Below, piece after piece: positions 31,153 to 41,915 of a stretch of 64,000 bases of DNA. The notes beneath the pieces were generated by a model. It was not told where the DNA came from. It saw only the letters and a list, made by a program, of their open reading frames with translations, and made no database searches. Numbering within the stretch: the first letter of the stretch is position 1; each line of letters starts with the position of its first letter. The DNA is from Pratylenchus scribneri (taxonomy: Eukaryota; Nematoda; Chromadorea; Rhabditida; Pratylenchidae): NCBI GenBank assembly GCA_030063045.1, contig JAQSEB010000046.1, forward strand, positions 620,001-684,000, given 5' to 3'. The position numbers and the translations under genes are program-made.

Positions 31153-31447
31153 TTCTTATAATAATAGTGAAAAATAAAAAATGTGAGCAAATAATTAAAT
31201 TTAAAATGAAAATATTCCGCCAATATTGTCAAATTACAATGGGAAATTTAAAAAATGGAATAAAATTTATTTTGTTTATCAAATTTATAATTAAAATTAA
31301 GAACATAATTAATTAGGAATTAGAATGTGAATTATATATGAAATTAATGGTCAATTTGAGAAGATTTATTATTATTTAAGTCAATTTTGATGGCAAAATC
31401 ATTGTCAATTTGCTGCTATCATTCCATCATTCTTCTTCTGTTCGTTT

Positions 31448-33155
31448 CTAATGGATCCTCGGAGTCAATTTGATTGGCATAGCACTTCCCGGGCGTAGAA
31501 TCAATTCCGCATTGGTCCAAATTTGATCCCTTCTCTTCAGTGCTTTCACATGGAATTTTCGCAAAATCCAAATAATTAATGTCTTCTCCTCCAGCAAAGC
31601 AAAACGTTGGCCAATGCAATTACGGCTTCCAGCAGAGAATGGGACATAGGCAAAAGCGTGTTTGTCCTTCAGTTTTTGTCGCATAAAACTATAAAAATAT
31701 TTGAAAATATTTATTGAATTTTATTTAAATTAACCGGTCAGGATTGAATATTTCTGGGTCTTTCCATTGTTCCGGATCACGATGAATGAGATAAATGTTC
31801 AGCATCACTTGGGTTCCTTCGGGCAATTCATGTCCTCCAATCTTTGCATTCCTTCCCAGAGTGCGTGTTATGAATGGAGCACTGGGGTAGAGGCGAAGGG
31901 TTTCCTTGACGCAACATTCCAAATAAGTCAATTTGCTCAAATCCTCATAATTGACATCGCCAAATGGACCACAAATGGAATTAATTTCTTCGTAGCAACG
32001 TTGCTGAATGTCCTCATGGGTGCCCAACATAAACAGTAACCACACTAAAGCGGCAGCCGTTGTGTCATGGCCTTCGAACATAAATGTGTCCACCTAATCA
32101 GAGGAATATATTTTTGGTAAATTGACCAAAAATTGACCTCATGTTGGATGTCAGTTTCATTAATGCTTCCATTCTGTTCCATTTCCAACAATAAATCCAG
32201 GAATGCCAAACGCCCACCAATATTCATTAGTGCACCATCTTGTTCTCGCATTCTTCTTCGTTCAATTATCACCTTAAATTATAAAATATATTTTATTGGT
32301 AAAAAACAATTTAACCTTTCGAGTAAATGAATGCAAAATATTCAAGGCCCAAGCATGTTCTTTCCCATCGCCAAAGAGCCGGAACAAGAGATCAGGCCAC
32401 ATTAGCGGATTCTTTTGGCGACGATGGATGATGTCATTGATTCGAAGGACTGCTCTGACATAGTCCGAATCCGCTTTGCCCTGTGCATTCACCGATTTTC
32501 CCATGGAAGTTTCGCAGATAATGTCCAAAGTACATAAGCTGATCAGTGGAGTAATATCGTCGATGATGTTGCTATAAATATTCAATATTAATAAATTCAA
32601 ATTTATTGACATTATACCCGTTGGAATTGATCAAATCATTGAGTTTGCGGACAAGTATTTCGGCCTGATGGTTGAAAACATGTTGGAAATTTTTCAATAT
32701 ATCGTAATGGAATGTCGGTGTTAATAATTTCCTTCGAACACGCCATGAATCGGAATAACTAAATTAATTATTTCGTTTAATTTATTGTTTAGTAAAACTA
32801 ACTTGGTCAAGAGGCCATTACCCAACCATGGGCGGAGCATGTCATAAGCAAAACCTTTATTGATGTGATCCATATTGGTGAACATTGACTCTGCTATTTG
32901 TGCCGAATAAATCATCAAAGTTGGCATTGGACCAGCCCAAAAGAGAACCATCCTTGGATATATCTGTGCCATGCCCAATATTTGGTCAATAAAGCCTTCA
33001 ATGTCCGGTTGGATTATAAGTGCATGGCCAATGAATGGTTGTGAACGTGGAGATGGAATTCCAGCCAATTGTTTACGCAATGAGAAGTGACGAATTACAT
33101 AAATTGTGCATATTATGATGAAGAACAATAGTAGTATTGACAAAACAAATGCCAT
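31448..33155 (-). CDS. Cytochrome P450, CYP4-like
   Basis: Membrane-anchored monooxygenase of the ER. The N-terminal anchor ([20 protein letters not shown]) is followed by the Pro-rich hinge [15 protein letters not shown]. The C-helix [15 protein letters not shown], the I-helix [13 protein letters not shown], the K-helix ExxR (KETLR), the aromatic PERF-like region and the heme loop [19 protein letters not shown] (Cys ligates the iron) are all present and in order. EGHDTT and the heme loop are of CYP4 type, a family that hydroxylates fatty acids, sterols and xenobiotics. No disabling change was seen. The gene lies between a CNNM transporter and a CDK, with 258 and 295 nt of spacer, all on one strand. 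Substrate unknown. Confidence 0.92.
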
Positions 33156-33412
33156 CCTCTCTAATTGAAATGTTAAATTAAATAAGGAAAAATAAATTCC
33201 ATTCAAAGAAAATTAATGAATCGATATCGACTGTATCATTTTGCAGTTTCATCGTTATGATTGTTCACATTATTATTTTTTATCATTTGAATAATTGAAG
33301 ACAAAAAAAAATGTGCAAATAAACATAAAACAAATTGAAATGCATAAATTGGAGTTAAAAAACAAACACAAAAAAATGAATATTTGAATATGTGTGATAA
33401 AATCAAATGGAA

Positions 33413-35071
33413 TTATTGTGATGATAAGCCAAAAATTCGTTCCTGCGGGTTTTTCCGCCTCAGCCGGGTCACATTGTCCGTCACAACATCAGTTTCGTCC
33501 ACAATTTCGGATTGTAATATCTCCTCGACGATGTCCTTAAAATTAAAACTTTATCTCATTGAATTATTCCAAAAATTGCCCAACCTCAAGTGTGACCAAT
33601 CCAATAATTTCCATTTGCATTTCGTTTTCATCCGCCTTCACTTCTCGCTCAACCAATGCCATGTGCCAATTGCCCCTCTTGAATTCATCCAACATTTGTC
33701 GAAGTGAAAAGTGGTCCGGCACCCTTCGCACGGGATGCTCAAAACAGCCGCAAATTTGTTTTGCCTAAATGTGTTTGTAATTTTATTCAAATTCAGTGCC
33801 GTAGCCAGGGGGGTGCTGACCGGTGCTTAAGCACCCCCTAGAAAGATCTATGGGGGTGCGGAGCACCCCTACGAAATGGGAAAAATTGGGAAAAAAGTAA
33901 AAGGGGAACCCTTTTTAGTAACAAATTTTTCGCTGCGCGGCTATTTTTGGCTTAAAATTTTCGCTGCGCGGCTATTTTTGGCCTAAATTTTTCGCTGCGC
34001 GGCCAAAAAATTGGCAAATAAGGACTTTGCGAAAAAAAATTTACACTCGAGCACCCCCCTACAATTTTTTCTGGCTACGGCACTGTTCAAATTAGATTAC
34101 TTTCTACCGTAAAATTGTCCTCCGGATCCAGCAATGCCAAATCTGTGACAAAGAGCAGCGATTCAATGTTCCGGTTGTTGGGGTCATAAACTGGAATTCG
34201 AGTGAAGCCAGAACGAAGAATGTCGGCCTTCACTTTGGTATCCAGCACCGTATCTTGGCTTATCATGTACGCATCCTTAAATAAAAAATTTGAACCTCTA
34301 AAATTAATTTTGCTTACATGAATTTTGGTCATGACATCCTTGACAGATTTTTGTCCCTTAAAAAGAACAATTTAGGATTTCAGAAATGAGAAAAAGCAAA
34401 CCATCGCCAAAGCTCCCAATGCGATTCTCACTTCGTCCGCTTGATCTTCTTTGGCATTTTTGGCCGCCATTTTCATCAGCTCCATCAAATGCTTCCGGTC
34501 ATAGGCAACCATCTCATCTCCAAATATGTAGTCGAGTGTTTTGCCGATTGGATATGCCAACTAAAATTGTAAATATTTTGAATCGGATTTAAATAATATA
34601 TAATTACCGGAAAAGTGAGAACTATGAAGAAACGTGTGATCCAAATTGTGTTCGCCCCGATCGCAAGTCCTTTCTTCATGCACCATTTTTGAGGGATCAT
34701 TTCGCCGAGAATGACAATGCCCACAGAAGAAACGCCCAATGCCACATAAGCGGTGGTGAAATTGTCGAAGAGAATGGAAATTGCGGAGTTGACGCAAACA
34801 TTGCCGATGAGCAAACTGCACAGAAGTTGAGACCCCAATTTTCGAACCGGGATGATTGTCTTCGCATATTTCTTCTCATTTTCGGTACCTAAAATAGAAA
34901 TAAATTTATTAAAATATTTATATTAACTTAAACCTGACCTGAGTTGGAAATGAGTTCCAATTCTTGTATGGTCAGTGTCATGAGGCCCAAGTTCAGACCG
35001 GAAAAGAGGCCAGAAAGTACCAAAAGGCAGCCAATTATTGCAATTTGAAAAGCAATTGATAAATAATGCAT
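33413..35071 (-). CDS. CNNM-type (DUF21 + CBS pair) metal transporter, short form
   Basis: CNNM proteins move Mg2+ (or regulate its efflux) at the plasma membrane. The protein opens with [20 protein letters not shown], then [12 protein letters not shown], the start of the DUF21 membrane domain, and [19 protein letters not shown] cytosolic CBS pair follows: [46 protein letters not shown]. It ends shortly after ([15 protein letters not shown]) without a clear CNBH domain, and no signal peptide plus ectodomain is seen before the DUF21, unlike long CNNMs. The bases before the ATG (AATTTCTAG|ATG) form a splice acceptor, so either trans-splicing or an unseen upstream exon is possible. A hAT-type MITE sits in the intron 33767-34107. 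Confidence 0.88.
33794..34085. mobile_element. hAT-like MITE with 8-bp target site duplication
   Basis: Terminal inverted repeats CAGTGCCGTAGCCAG and CTGGCTACGGCACTG bound a 292-bp element. Both sides carry the direct repeat TTCAAATT (33786-33793 and 34086-34093), the 8-bp duplication of hAT transposons. The arms extend into GGGGGTGCT and AGCACCCCC. Inside are three copies of a unit TTTTCGCTGCGCGGC + TATTTTTGGCC (about 33927-34010). No coding capacity. Confidence 0.9.
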
Positions 35072-36319
35072 CTAGAAATTACATATTGTTTTTTTATTAT
35101 TTTTTCATTAGGTTTAATTAGAACATAAAGTCGCGCTTTTCTTTTGATTCAGGTTTAAGACTTCAAATGAATAGTAAGAGGGAATATGGATTGTAGTCGC
35201 GAATTGTATCTGCTATCGCTATCGCTATCCTATCTCCCGTGTTTGCGCGTTTCACTTAAATGGTCGGAAATGCGCGTTTCACTTAAATTGGTCGTTTATT
35301 CTTATATTTCAATTTAGAAGGATTAAACCAAAAAACCAATGATGTTTTCGGATTCAGCGTGTTGCAAAACCCCTAAAACCAGTTTAAAAACATAAATTAT
35401 CTTTGCTAAAACATTTAAAACATCAATGTTTTGATTTAACATCTATTTTCAAACAATCAATGTTTTTGCCGGTTTAACATGTATAAATATATGTTTTTAA
35501 ACTGGTTTTAGGGGTTTTACAACACGCTGAATTCGAAAACATCATCGGTTTTTTGGTTTAAGCCCTTTAAATTGAAATATGAGAATAAACGACCAATTTA
35601 AGTGAAACGCGCATTTCCGACCTTTTAAGTGAAAAGCACTAGCACCCCTATCTCCTATGATATGAGATTAAGATTAGATTCATATGTTGAATGGCGATGG
35701 CGACTAGTGAGCCTATTCTTGCTAAATATAAAGATGGGTTATTAGCTTGAAATTAGTAGGTAGACTAAAACTTTCTTTAAAAATATTGACTTATTAAATC
35801 ATTCACATTCACACATAAAATAAAAAAAACGCTGCAGATTTTGTTCGAACTTATTAAATTATTCGATATGGATTAATTATAATTATATGTATATGAACGA
35901 TAGTTGATTGATGTGATGAAGTGATGGATTATGGATGGATGTAAATTCATCACTTGTGTTGGTTTCTTTCGTTCTCGGTTGTTAAAAACGAACGAAGAGA
36001 AGCATGAAAAATCAATCTCAATCGTCAATCGATATATTGCTTAAAATCAATTAAAAAAGACGCTTTATTATATATACTGTACTAAAAATTTCAAGTAATC
36101 TAGGATCTAGGTAAATAAACCTTAAACACTAAACCTAAAACATAGAAGAGCTTAATCTTAACGCTTTAACCTTAACTACTTTATTTATAAATTTATATTT
36201 TTTGAGCCATTTATTTAACAACTCATTTTTTTAGATAAACAATCAAAAATCAATCTATTGATCTTTTCTTTACGTATACAAATACAAACATCAAATAAAT
36301 TAATTCAACTAAAACGACA
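35072..36319. other. Divergent promoter region between CNNM and eIF4A
   Basis: Intergenic DNA between two divergently transcribed genes, AT-rich, holding the inverted-repeat element at 35250-35634 and a (TATCGC)n-like stretch at 35211-35230. No gene seen. Confidence 0.5.
35250..35634. mobile_element. Long terminal inverted repeat MITE-like element
   Basis: The left arm from 35262 (GGTCGGAAATGCGCGTTTCA ...) reappears inverted in the right arm ending at 35622 (... TGAAACGCGCATTTCCGACC). Pairing continues inward through AACCAAAAAACCAATGATGTTTT and CAGCGTGTTG to TTTAAAAACAT, so arms are about 130 bp, with short outer extensions TTTCACTTAAA / TTTTAAGTGAAA. No open frame. A clear target duplication was not found. 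Confidence 0.85.
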
Positions 36320-37945
36320 ATGATGAATGGTACTAGTACCAGAAGTGATCATTCAACTGGTGCTCAAGAAAATGGAGATGACATTTCCGAGATGGTGGAA
36401 TCGTTCGACAATATGTCTCTGAAGGAAAATTTGCTTCGAGGAATATATGCATTTGGATTTGAAAAGCCATCAGCAATTCAGCAACGTGCCATTGTTCCTT
36501 GTTGCACAGGAAGAGATGTGATTGCGCAAGCACAGTCAGGAACCGGCAAAACGGCCACATTCTCAGTTTCGGTGCTGCAACGCGTCGAAGAAAAGGACCC
36601 ATTTGTGCAGGCATTGGTGATGGCCCCAACTAGAGAATTAGCTCAGCAGGTTTGAATTTAGCTTTTGCAAACAATACACACCAAAATCTATGAGACTAAA
36701 TATAGTCAATCACAAAGGAAAATGCTTAATTATTTAAAATATCAATAAAAATAAATAAAAATTGTTTTATTTTGAACAGATTTTGTTGGTGATGCGCGCT
36801 CTCAGTGAATATTTGACTGTCAAATTCCACATGTGCATCGGAGGAACCAATGTGCAAGATGACCAGCGAAAATTGGAAGGCGGAGTTCAAGTCATTGTGG
36901 GCACTCCTGGACGCGTGAATGATATGATCCAAAGGGGAGCATTGAGTAAGTGATGGGGTTAATTCCAAATAAATTTGTTATTTTTAGAAACTGACAAAAT
37001 CAAAATGTTCGTGCTGGACGAGGCCGACGAGATGCTGTCCCGTGGCTTCAAAGACCAAATATACGATGTGTTCAAAAGTCTGCCAAACGATGTTCAAGTT
37101 CGTTGTTTTTTGGCTCCAAATTCAATTAAACCGCCAAATTTATTTAAGGTCGTCCTTTTGTCGGCCACAATGCCCAACGAAGTGTTGGAAGTGACCAAAA
37201 AATTCATGCGAAATCCCATCCAAATTCTGATCAAAAAGGAGGAATTGACATTGGAAGGCATTCGCCAATTCTACATTTCTATTGATAAAGAGGTCAGCTC
37301 AAATTTATTAGAATTCACTTTTTAATTTGGCTCATTTATAGGATTGGAAGTTCGACACCCTTTGCGACCTGTATGAGACCGTCAACATCACTCAAGCTGT
37401 CATTTTCTGCAACACCCGAAAGAAGGTGGAGGATTTGGCCCGGAATATGGAACAGAAGAAGTTCACCGTCTCATTCATGGTCAATCATTATTTTTTGGGG
37501 ATAAAATTGATTTAATTATTTTCAGCACGGCGAAATGGCACAAGAAGAACGTGATGTGATTATGCGTGAATTTCGTTCTGGTTCATCCCGCGTGCTGATC
37601 ACCACCGATTTGTTGGCCCGTGGAATTGATGTTCAGCAAGTTTCGGTGGTCATCAACTACGATTTGCCTGGCAACCGTGAGAATTACATCCATCGGTTAG
37701 ATTTATAAAATCATCTAACGGTTATTTCACCCCCCCCCCCCCCCCCTCTTTTAGTATTGGTCGTTCGGGTCGATTTGGTCGTAAAGGAGTGGCCATCAAC
37801 TTTGTGACAAAACAGGTTAGCCAGAAAAACATTAAATAATAATTAATTTTTAATTTTATAGGACGAACAAATGCTCAAAGAATTGGAACAATATTATTCT
37901 ACCCAAATCGAGGAAATGCCGGCTGAGATTGGCGAAATGATTTGA
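36320..37945 (+). CDS. DEAD-box RNA helicase eIF4A
   Basis: Translation initiation helicase that unwinds 5' UTRs as part of eIF4F. The motifs are in order: Q motif ([14 protein letters not shown]), motif I AQSGTGKT, Ia PTRELAQQ, Ib [48 protein letters not shown] and [15 protein letters not shown]. It ends [11 protein letters not shown], close to the eIF4A C-terminus (cytoplasmic eIF4A1/2 rather than eIF4AIII). Introns are small; the acceptor before motif VI's IGRSGRFG lies after a run of about 20 C (37727-37746). An AATAAA is at 38060-38065. There are two ATGs side by side at 36320; the first is taken. Confidence 0.95.
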
Positions 37946-38517
37946 GATTATTAAATCGGATTCTATTGACAATTGGAAGGAAGACTAAATATATAGGAAT
38001 GAAGAAGGATGATTGATGGAAAAGATATTTTTGCGAATTATTGTTGTTTTTGGTTTGGTAATAAAATTTGTTAAAAGTCCCTTCTTTTTATGCTTATTCA
38101 ATTCGGCAGAAGGATATGTTGGTTGGGATGGGACCAAACCAAAATGGTCAATGGTTATTTTTATAACAAACCAGAGATTATATTGTGCACCCTCCTCCTC
38201 TCTCCCCACCCCAGAATTCAAGTCATTGAAACGGTCATCTTCTTCTCCCAACATTAAAATCGATATTCCAATTTTCCGGCTCAATTTTGGTACATTCAAT
38301 GCCCCCAAACATAAACTCAGGGTTGTTTTTTGTAGAAATAAGTCAAAGAAAAAATCATCAATTCGAATTTATTTTTATTTCTGATTTTTAATGGTAAAAA
38401 TAGTCGAGAAAAAATATCAAGATGTTCAAAAAATGATACAGAGACTAATTTAAATGGATCAATAAATTAATATAAACAAGTGAGAATCAATTTGCGTTCT
38501 TTCTCCTATTTTGTACT
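37946..38517. other. 3' flanks of eIF4A and the RING gene (convergent)
   Basis: Converging 3' ends. AATAAA at 38060-38065 suits eIF4A. Open frames here on both strands have no domain. Confidence 0.5.
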
Positions 38518-39967
38518 TCATTTCTTGTTGTGGCCACCATTTGCTTGTTCCATGAAACCAGGTGAGAAGATTTCGATGAGTTCATCGCCCAAATATGGTT
38601 GCTTCTTCTTTGTTGGTTTGGCCGCAGCATTGCTGGTTGTTGGAAAATCACCAAAGCTGAATGGCTCAATGGCATTCGAAGTAGTCGGTTCATCAAGGAG
38701 AATGCTTTTGTTCACCATCTTTTTCGGCATTGGAATTGGTCCATCAGAGATAACCTTAAATTAAATAGATATTTATTCCTTCCTAACATATATTTACCTG
38801 AATGTCGCTATCTTCATTCTCTTTGTTATTGAAGAGTCCATCAGAGTCGTCATCAAAAGAGAAGCCACCATTAAAGCCGAATGAAGGGCGCACACGTTGC
38901 TTTCCGAAATATCCATTTGGAATGGGTGTTCCTTGTGTTGGGCGCAATGGTTTACGGCTGATGGGCGATTCTGGTGATGTCCCGTTTGTTGTTTGAATTC
39001 GACGCTTTCGACTTTCCAATTCTTTGTTTGCTTCTTCCAATTGGGCCGCCAATTTGTTCTTCTCCTGCTTTTCCTTCTTCAGTTCAGCATTCAATAGGAT
39101 ATTTGTCTTTTGAATGGTTCGGAATTGCCTTTAAACAAAAAAATAATTCAAATAAAATGTTTTTAACCAACTTTTGGACGGATTTGAAAAAGACATTAAT
39201 GTCAGGATTGCCATTTGGTGCCGAATATTTGTCGATCGCCTTTCCAATCTTCTCCTCATCTGCGCCATTTTTCGAAGAAATTAATGTATAACTAAAATTA
39301 TTTTTGATTATTTATTTTTATATTTTGAACGAACAAATCCGAAGCTTTGAGTCGTCTCTGTGCCAATTCAAGTTGATGTTTCAGTTCTTCCTGATCTTGG
39401 AGCATTCTCTCAAGGTTTTTGATGAGTCGATCCTTGGATTTGATTTGGTCACCGGCATTCTTCTTTTCCCTTTCCACCTATTTTAGATTTGATTTGCCAA
39501 AATTTAATATACTAAATTGCCAACCTGCGCTTCCAGTCTTTCCTTAGCTATTTTGCATGTAGTGAATTTCTCTTCCATGGCCTTTTTCGAATCCTCTGCT
39601 TCCTTGAGTTGGTCACGAAGTCGACTGATCTCTGCCTGTAAATTTATAGTAAATTGAAGTAAAAATATTAATTAATTACATCATTATTGTTGTTGTTCAT
39701 TGCGAAGAAAGAGTTGGATTTGTCCGGTTCATCGACGAAAAGGCGGGTGATGTCACGAGTTGTATTCTTCATCCGACATTTTGGGCAATTTCTGGCGGTC
39801 TAAAAATATTTATTTAAAATATTGAATTATTTTAAAATATAATTTACATCAGTCCATTTTGAAATGCAGTCAAGATGGTAGGTATGGCCACATTTTAATG
39901 AAGAAATGTTATCTAATTCGAATGAGAGCGTACAAATTGAGCACTTGCCAAAACTTGTTAAGGACAT
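38518..39967 (-). CDS. TRAIP-like RING E3 ubiquitin ligase with coiled coil
   Basis: The N-terminal RING begins at once: CSIC-x14-C-x-H (KCGHTYH), then LDC and NCPKC, a C3HC4/H2-like set with normal spacing. After an exon encoding TTRDITRLFVDEPD, a long Lys/Glu-rich coiled coil follows (for example AEISRLRDQLKEAED and LKKEKQEKNKLAAQLEEANK). The tail is Ser/Pro-rich with a basic stretch (SRKRRIQ) and ends GGHNKK. RING plus coiled coil and a 'LFVD' linker resemble TRAIP/TRUL-1, a replisome E3 that ubiquitylates the CMG helicase at stalled forks. The TRAIP C-terminal PIP box is not obvious, so the family call is moderate. The gene is head-to-head with RAD1, 418 bp apart. Confidence 0.72.
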
Positions 39968-40385
39968 GATTAATTATTCGTGCTTTTTTCTAAAATTAAA
40001 TAAATTATTTTTACTTTTTTTTTGTTTTGATAAAAAAAATAAACTGGAGCGTGTAGCGGAGTACGGAGCGGAGCCCTGTGATTTTGATCCCCGGATTCCG
40101 GAACACGAGCACAAGCAAAATTACTATGCTATCTCTGTTCCTCCAAATTTATCATTCTCTCTCATCAGACATCGACATTTTGTCCTAATTATAACCATTT
40201 TAAAAATGTATGAATGTCCCTTTTTGACTGATTTGAGTGGCTGACTTGATTGACTAGACTCTACTCTCTCCGTATTTTATATAAATTAAAATACTTATTA
40301 AAAAATAAGCTTATTAATTTCTTATAAAACTAAAAATTTATACAAAACCTTTATAGATTTTTTAAAATTATAAAATTCCTTCAAA
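39968..40385. promoter_or_regulatory. Shared divergent promoter region of the TRAIP-like and RAD1 genes
   Basis: 418 bp lies between the two start codons. It is AT-rich with one GC-richer block near 40047-40110. No TATA box or specific factor site can be claimed; the shared layout is what is seen. Confidence 0.45.
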
Positions 40386-41688
40386 ATGGAAAGAGAAGCA
40401 AGCGAATTTGGCGGGGACGATGACGACAATATTATTCAGGCAACAATGGACGAAAATGAACCCCAAATGAATAATGAAATGGCCATTGATGGAAGGGAGG
40501 TCGAATCTGCTTCTAATAATGGAATTGGAATAGAGGAAGATGAATTTGGCAGCATTTCACAAATTGATGGATCTGCTATTCATGTACAGGGAAATTGGTT
40601 CGAAATTGTCAAACACGATCCAAGAGAGATATACCAAATTGTGAAGGCTATGGCTTTCAGAGAGGTTTGTTTAAAAAAATAATTCAAAATATAAATATTT
40701 TTTCTGTCAGTATTGCACATTGGTTGTAAACAATGAGGGAATTCGTCTTGTGGTGGATGACCAGCATAATCAACAAGGCAGTGCCTACTTTAAATATGAA
40801 CAATTTTCGGATTACAATTTGCGGGTCACCATTTGCAATTTGAGAATTCCTCTGAATATTTTTATGGTAATGAAAAATGGATGTGATTTTATTTTTGATA
40901 TGAAATTAATTTTAGGAAACCCTGAACATGTTCACCAATAATACGGCTGTACTTCGGTTTTGGTATGAAGGTGATGGAAGCCCACTAATGATTTGCATGG
41001 AGGAAGAAGGTTTTTATTTTTTTAAAAAATGTTTGAGACCAAAATAATTGCAGGAATTGTTGTACAAGTGGCCATTAAAACATTAAATTTACAAAGCGTA
41101 AATTTCTTTTATTTTTATTTTTATAATTTAAAAATATTTTCAGATGTTGGATTTTGAATTTTCTGACACCTCCGTGCTCTGTAAAGCAATTCTTAACCCA
41201 AATCCATTGAGGGAAATTCTCCGAGATTTGGACACCACAGCCGAAACCGTTGTTATCATTTTCACACCGAATTATCTTTCATTTTACACGGTGGGAGGAC
41301 TTGGAAAAATCAAAGTAAATTTTTTAGGAAAAATTTAAAATCAATTTGAAATTTATTAGATTGAAATTCCATCAAACTCTGATCAAATGGAACATTTAAG
41401 TTGCTCCCAGGAACGTATATCCTTCCAATATCGAATATTATTGATCAAACGATTAGCCGAATGTGTTCGTCTTTGCAATAAAATTTCATTGCGGATTGAC
41501 CAAAGAGGGGTACTTTGCGCTCAGGTTTGTAATTTTATTTAGAAATTTTTAAATTTAATTTAGATGCTAATTCCGCAAACAGAGCAAATCGTTTTTGCCG
41601 AATTTTTCGTAAATATTTTACTTTTTTTATTGAATATTTTTTTAAGTGTGTGGCCGATGATGACATTTACCACCCGGATACCAGCTGA
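40386..41688 (+). CDS. mrt-2: RAD1 checkpoint clamp subunit (9-1-1 complex; MRT-2)
   Basis: RAD1 forms the PCNA-like 9-1-1 ring with RAD9 and HUS1, loaded at damaged DNA to activate ATR; the worm orthologue MRT-2 is also needed for telomere upkeep. An acidic N-terminal extension of about 70 residues precedes the clamp fold. Visible family motifs are YCTLVVNNEGIRLVVDD, LRIPLNIFMETLNMF, VAIKTLNLQSMLDFEFSD, KISLRIDQRGVLCAQ and, at the end, IVFAEFFCVADDDIYHPDTS. The last short exon (41648-41688) is supplied by joining FF to CVADDD across a GT-AG intron. All exons are in phase. The acidic extension is longer than in human RAD1. Confidence 0.88.
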
Positions 41689-41915
41689 ATAAACTTAACC
41701 CAGAAATGCCAAAACGGGTAGAAAAACACAATGATCTTCAATGACACGAATAAACACAAAAGAAAGCGCCAAAATAATTATCCAATCAATATTTTATTTC
41801 CAATATTTATTATTTTATTTATTAATAAATTTGATTATTATGCGGATAAAAAGAAAAGAATTATTATAAATACAAAAAGAAAATATTATGTATTAATGTT
41901 TGGGTTGAAATTCAT

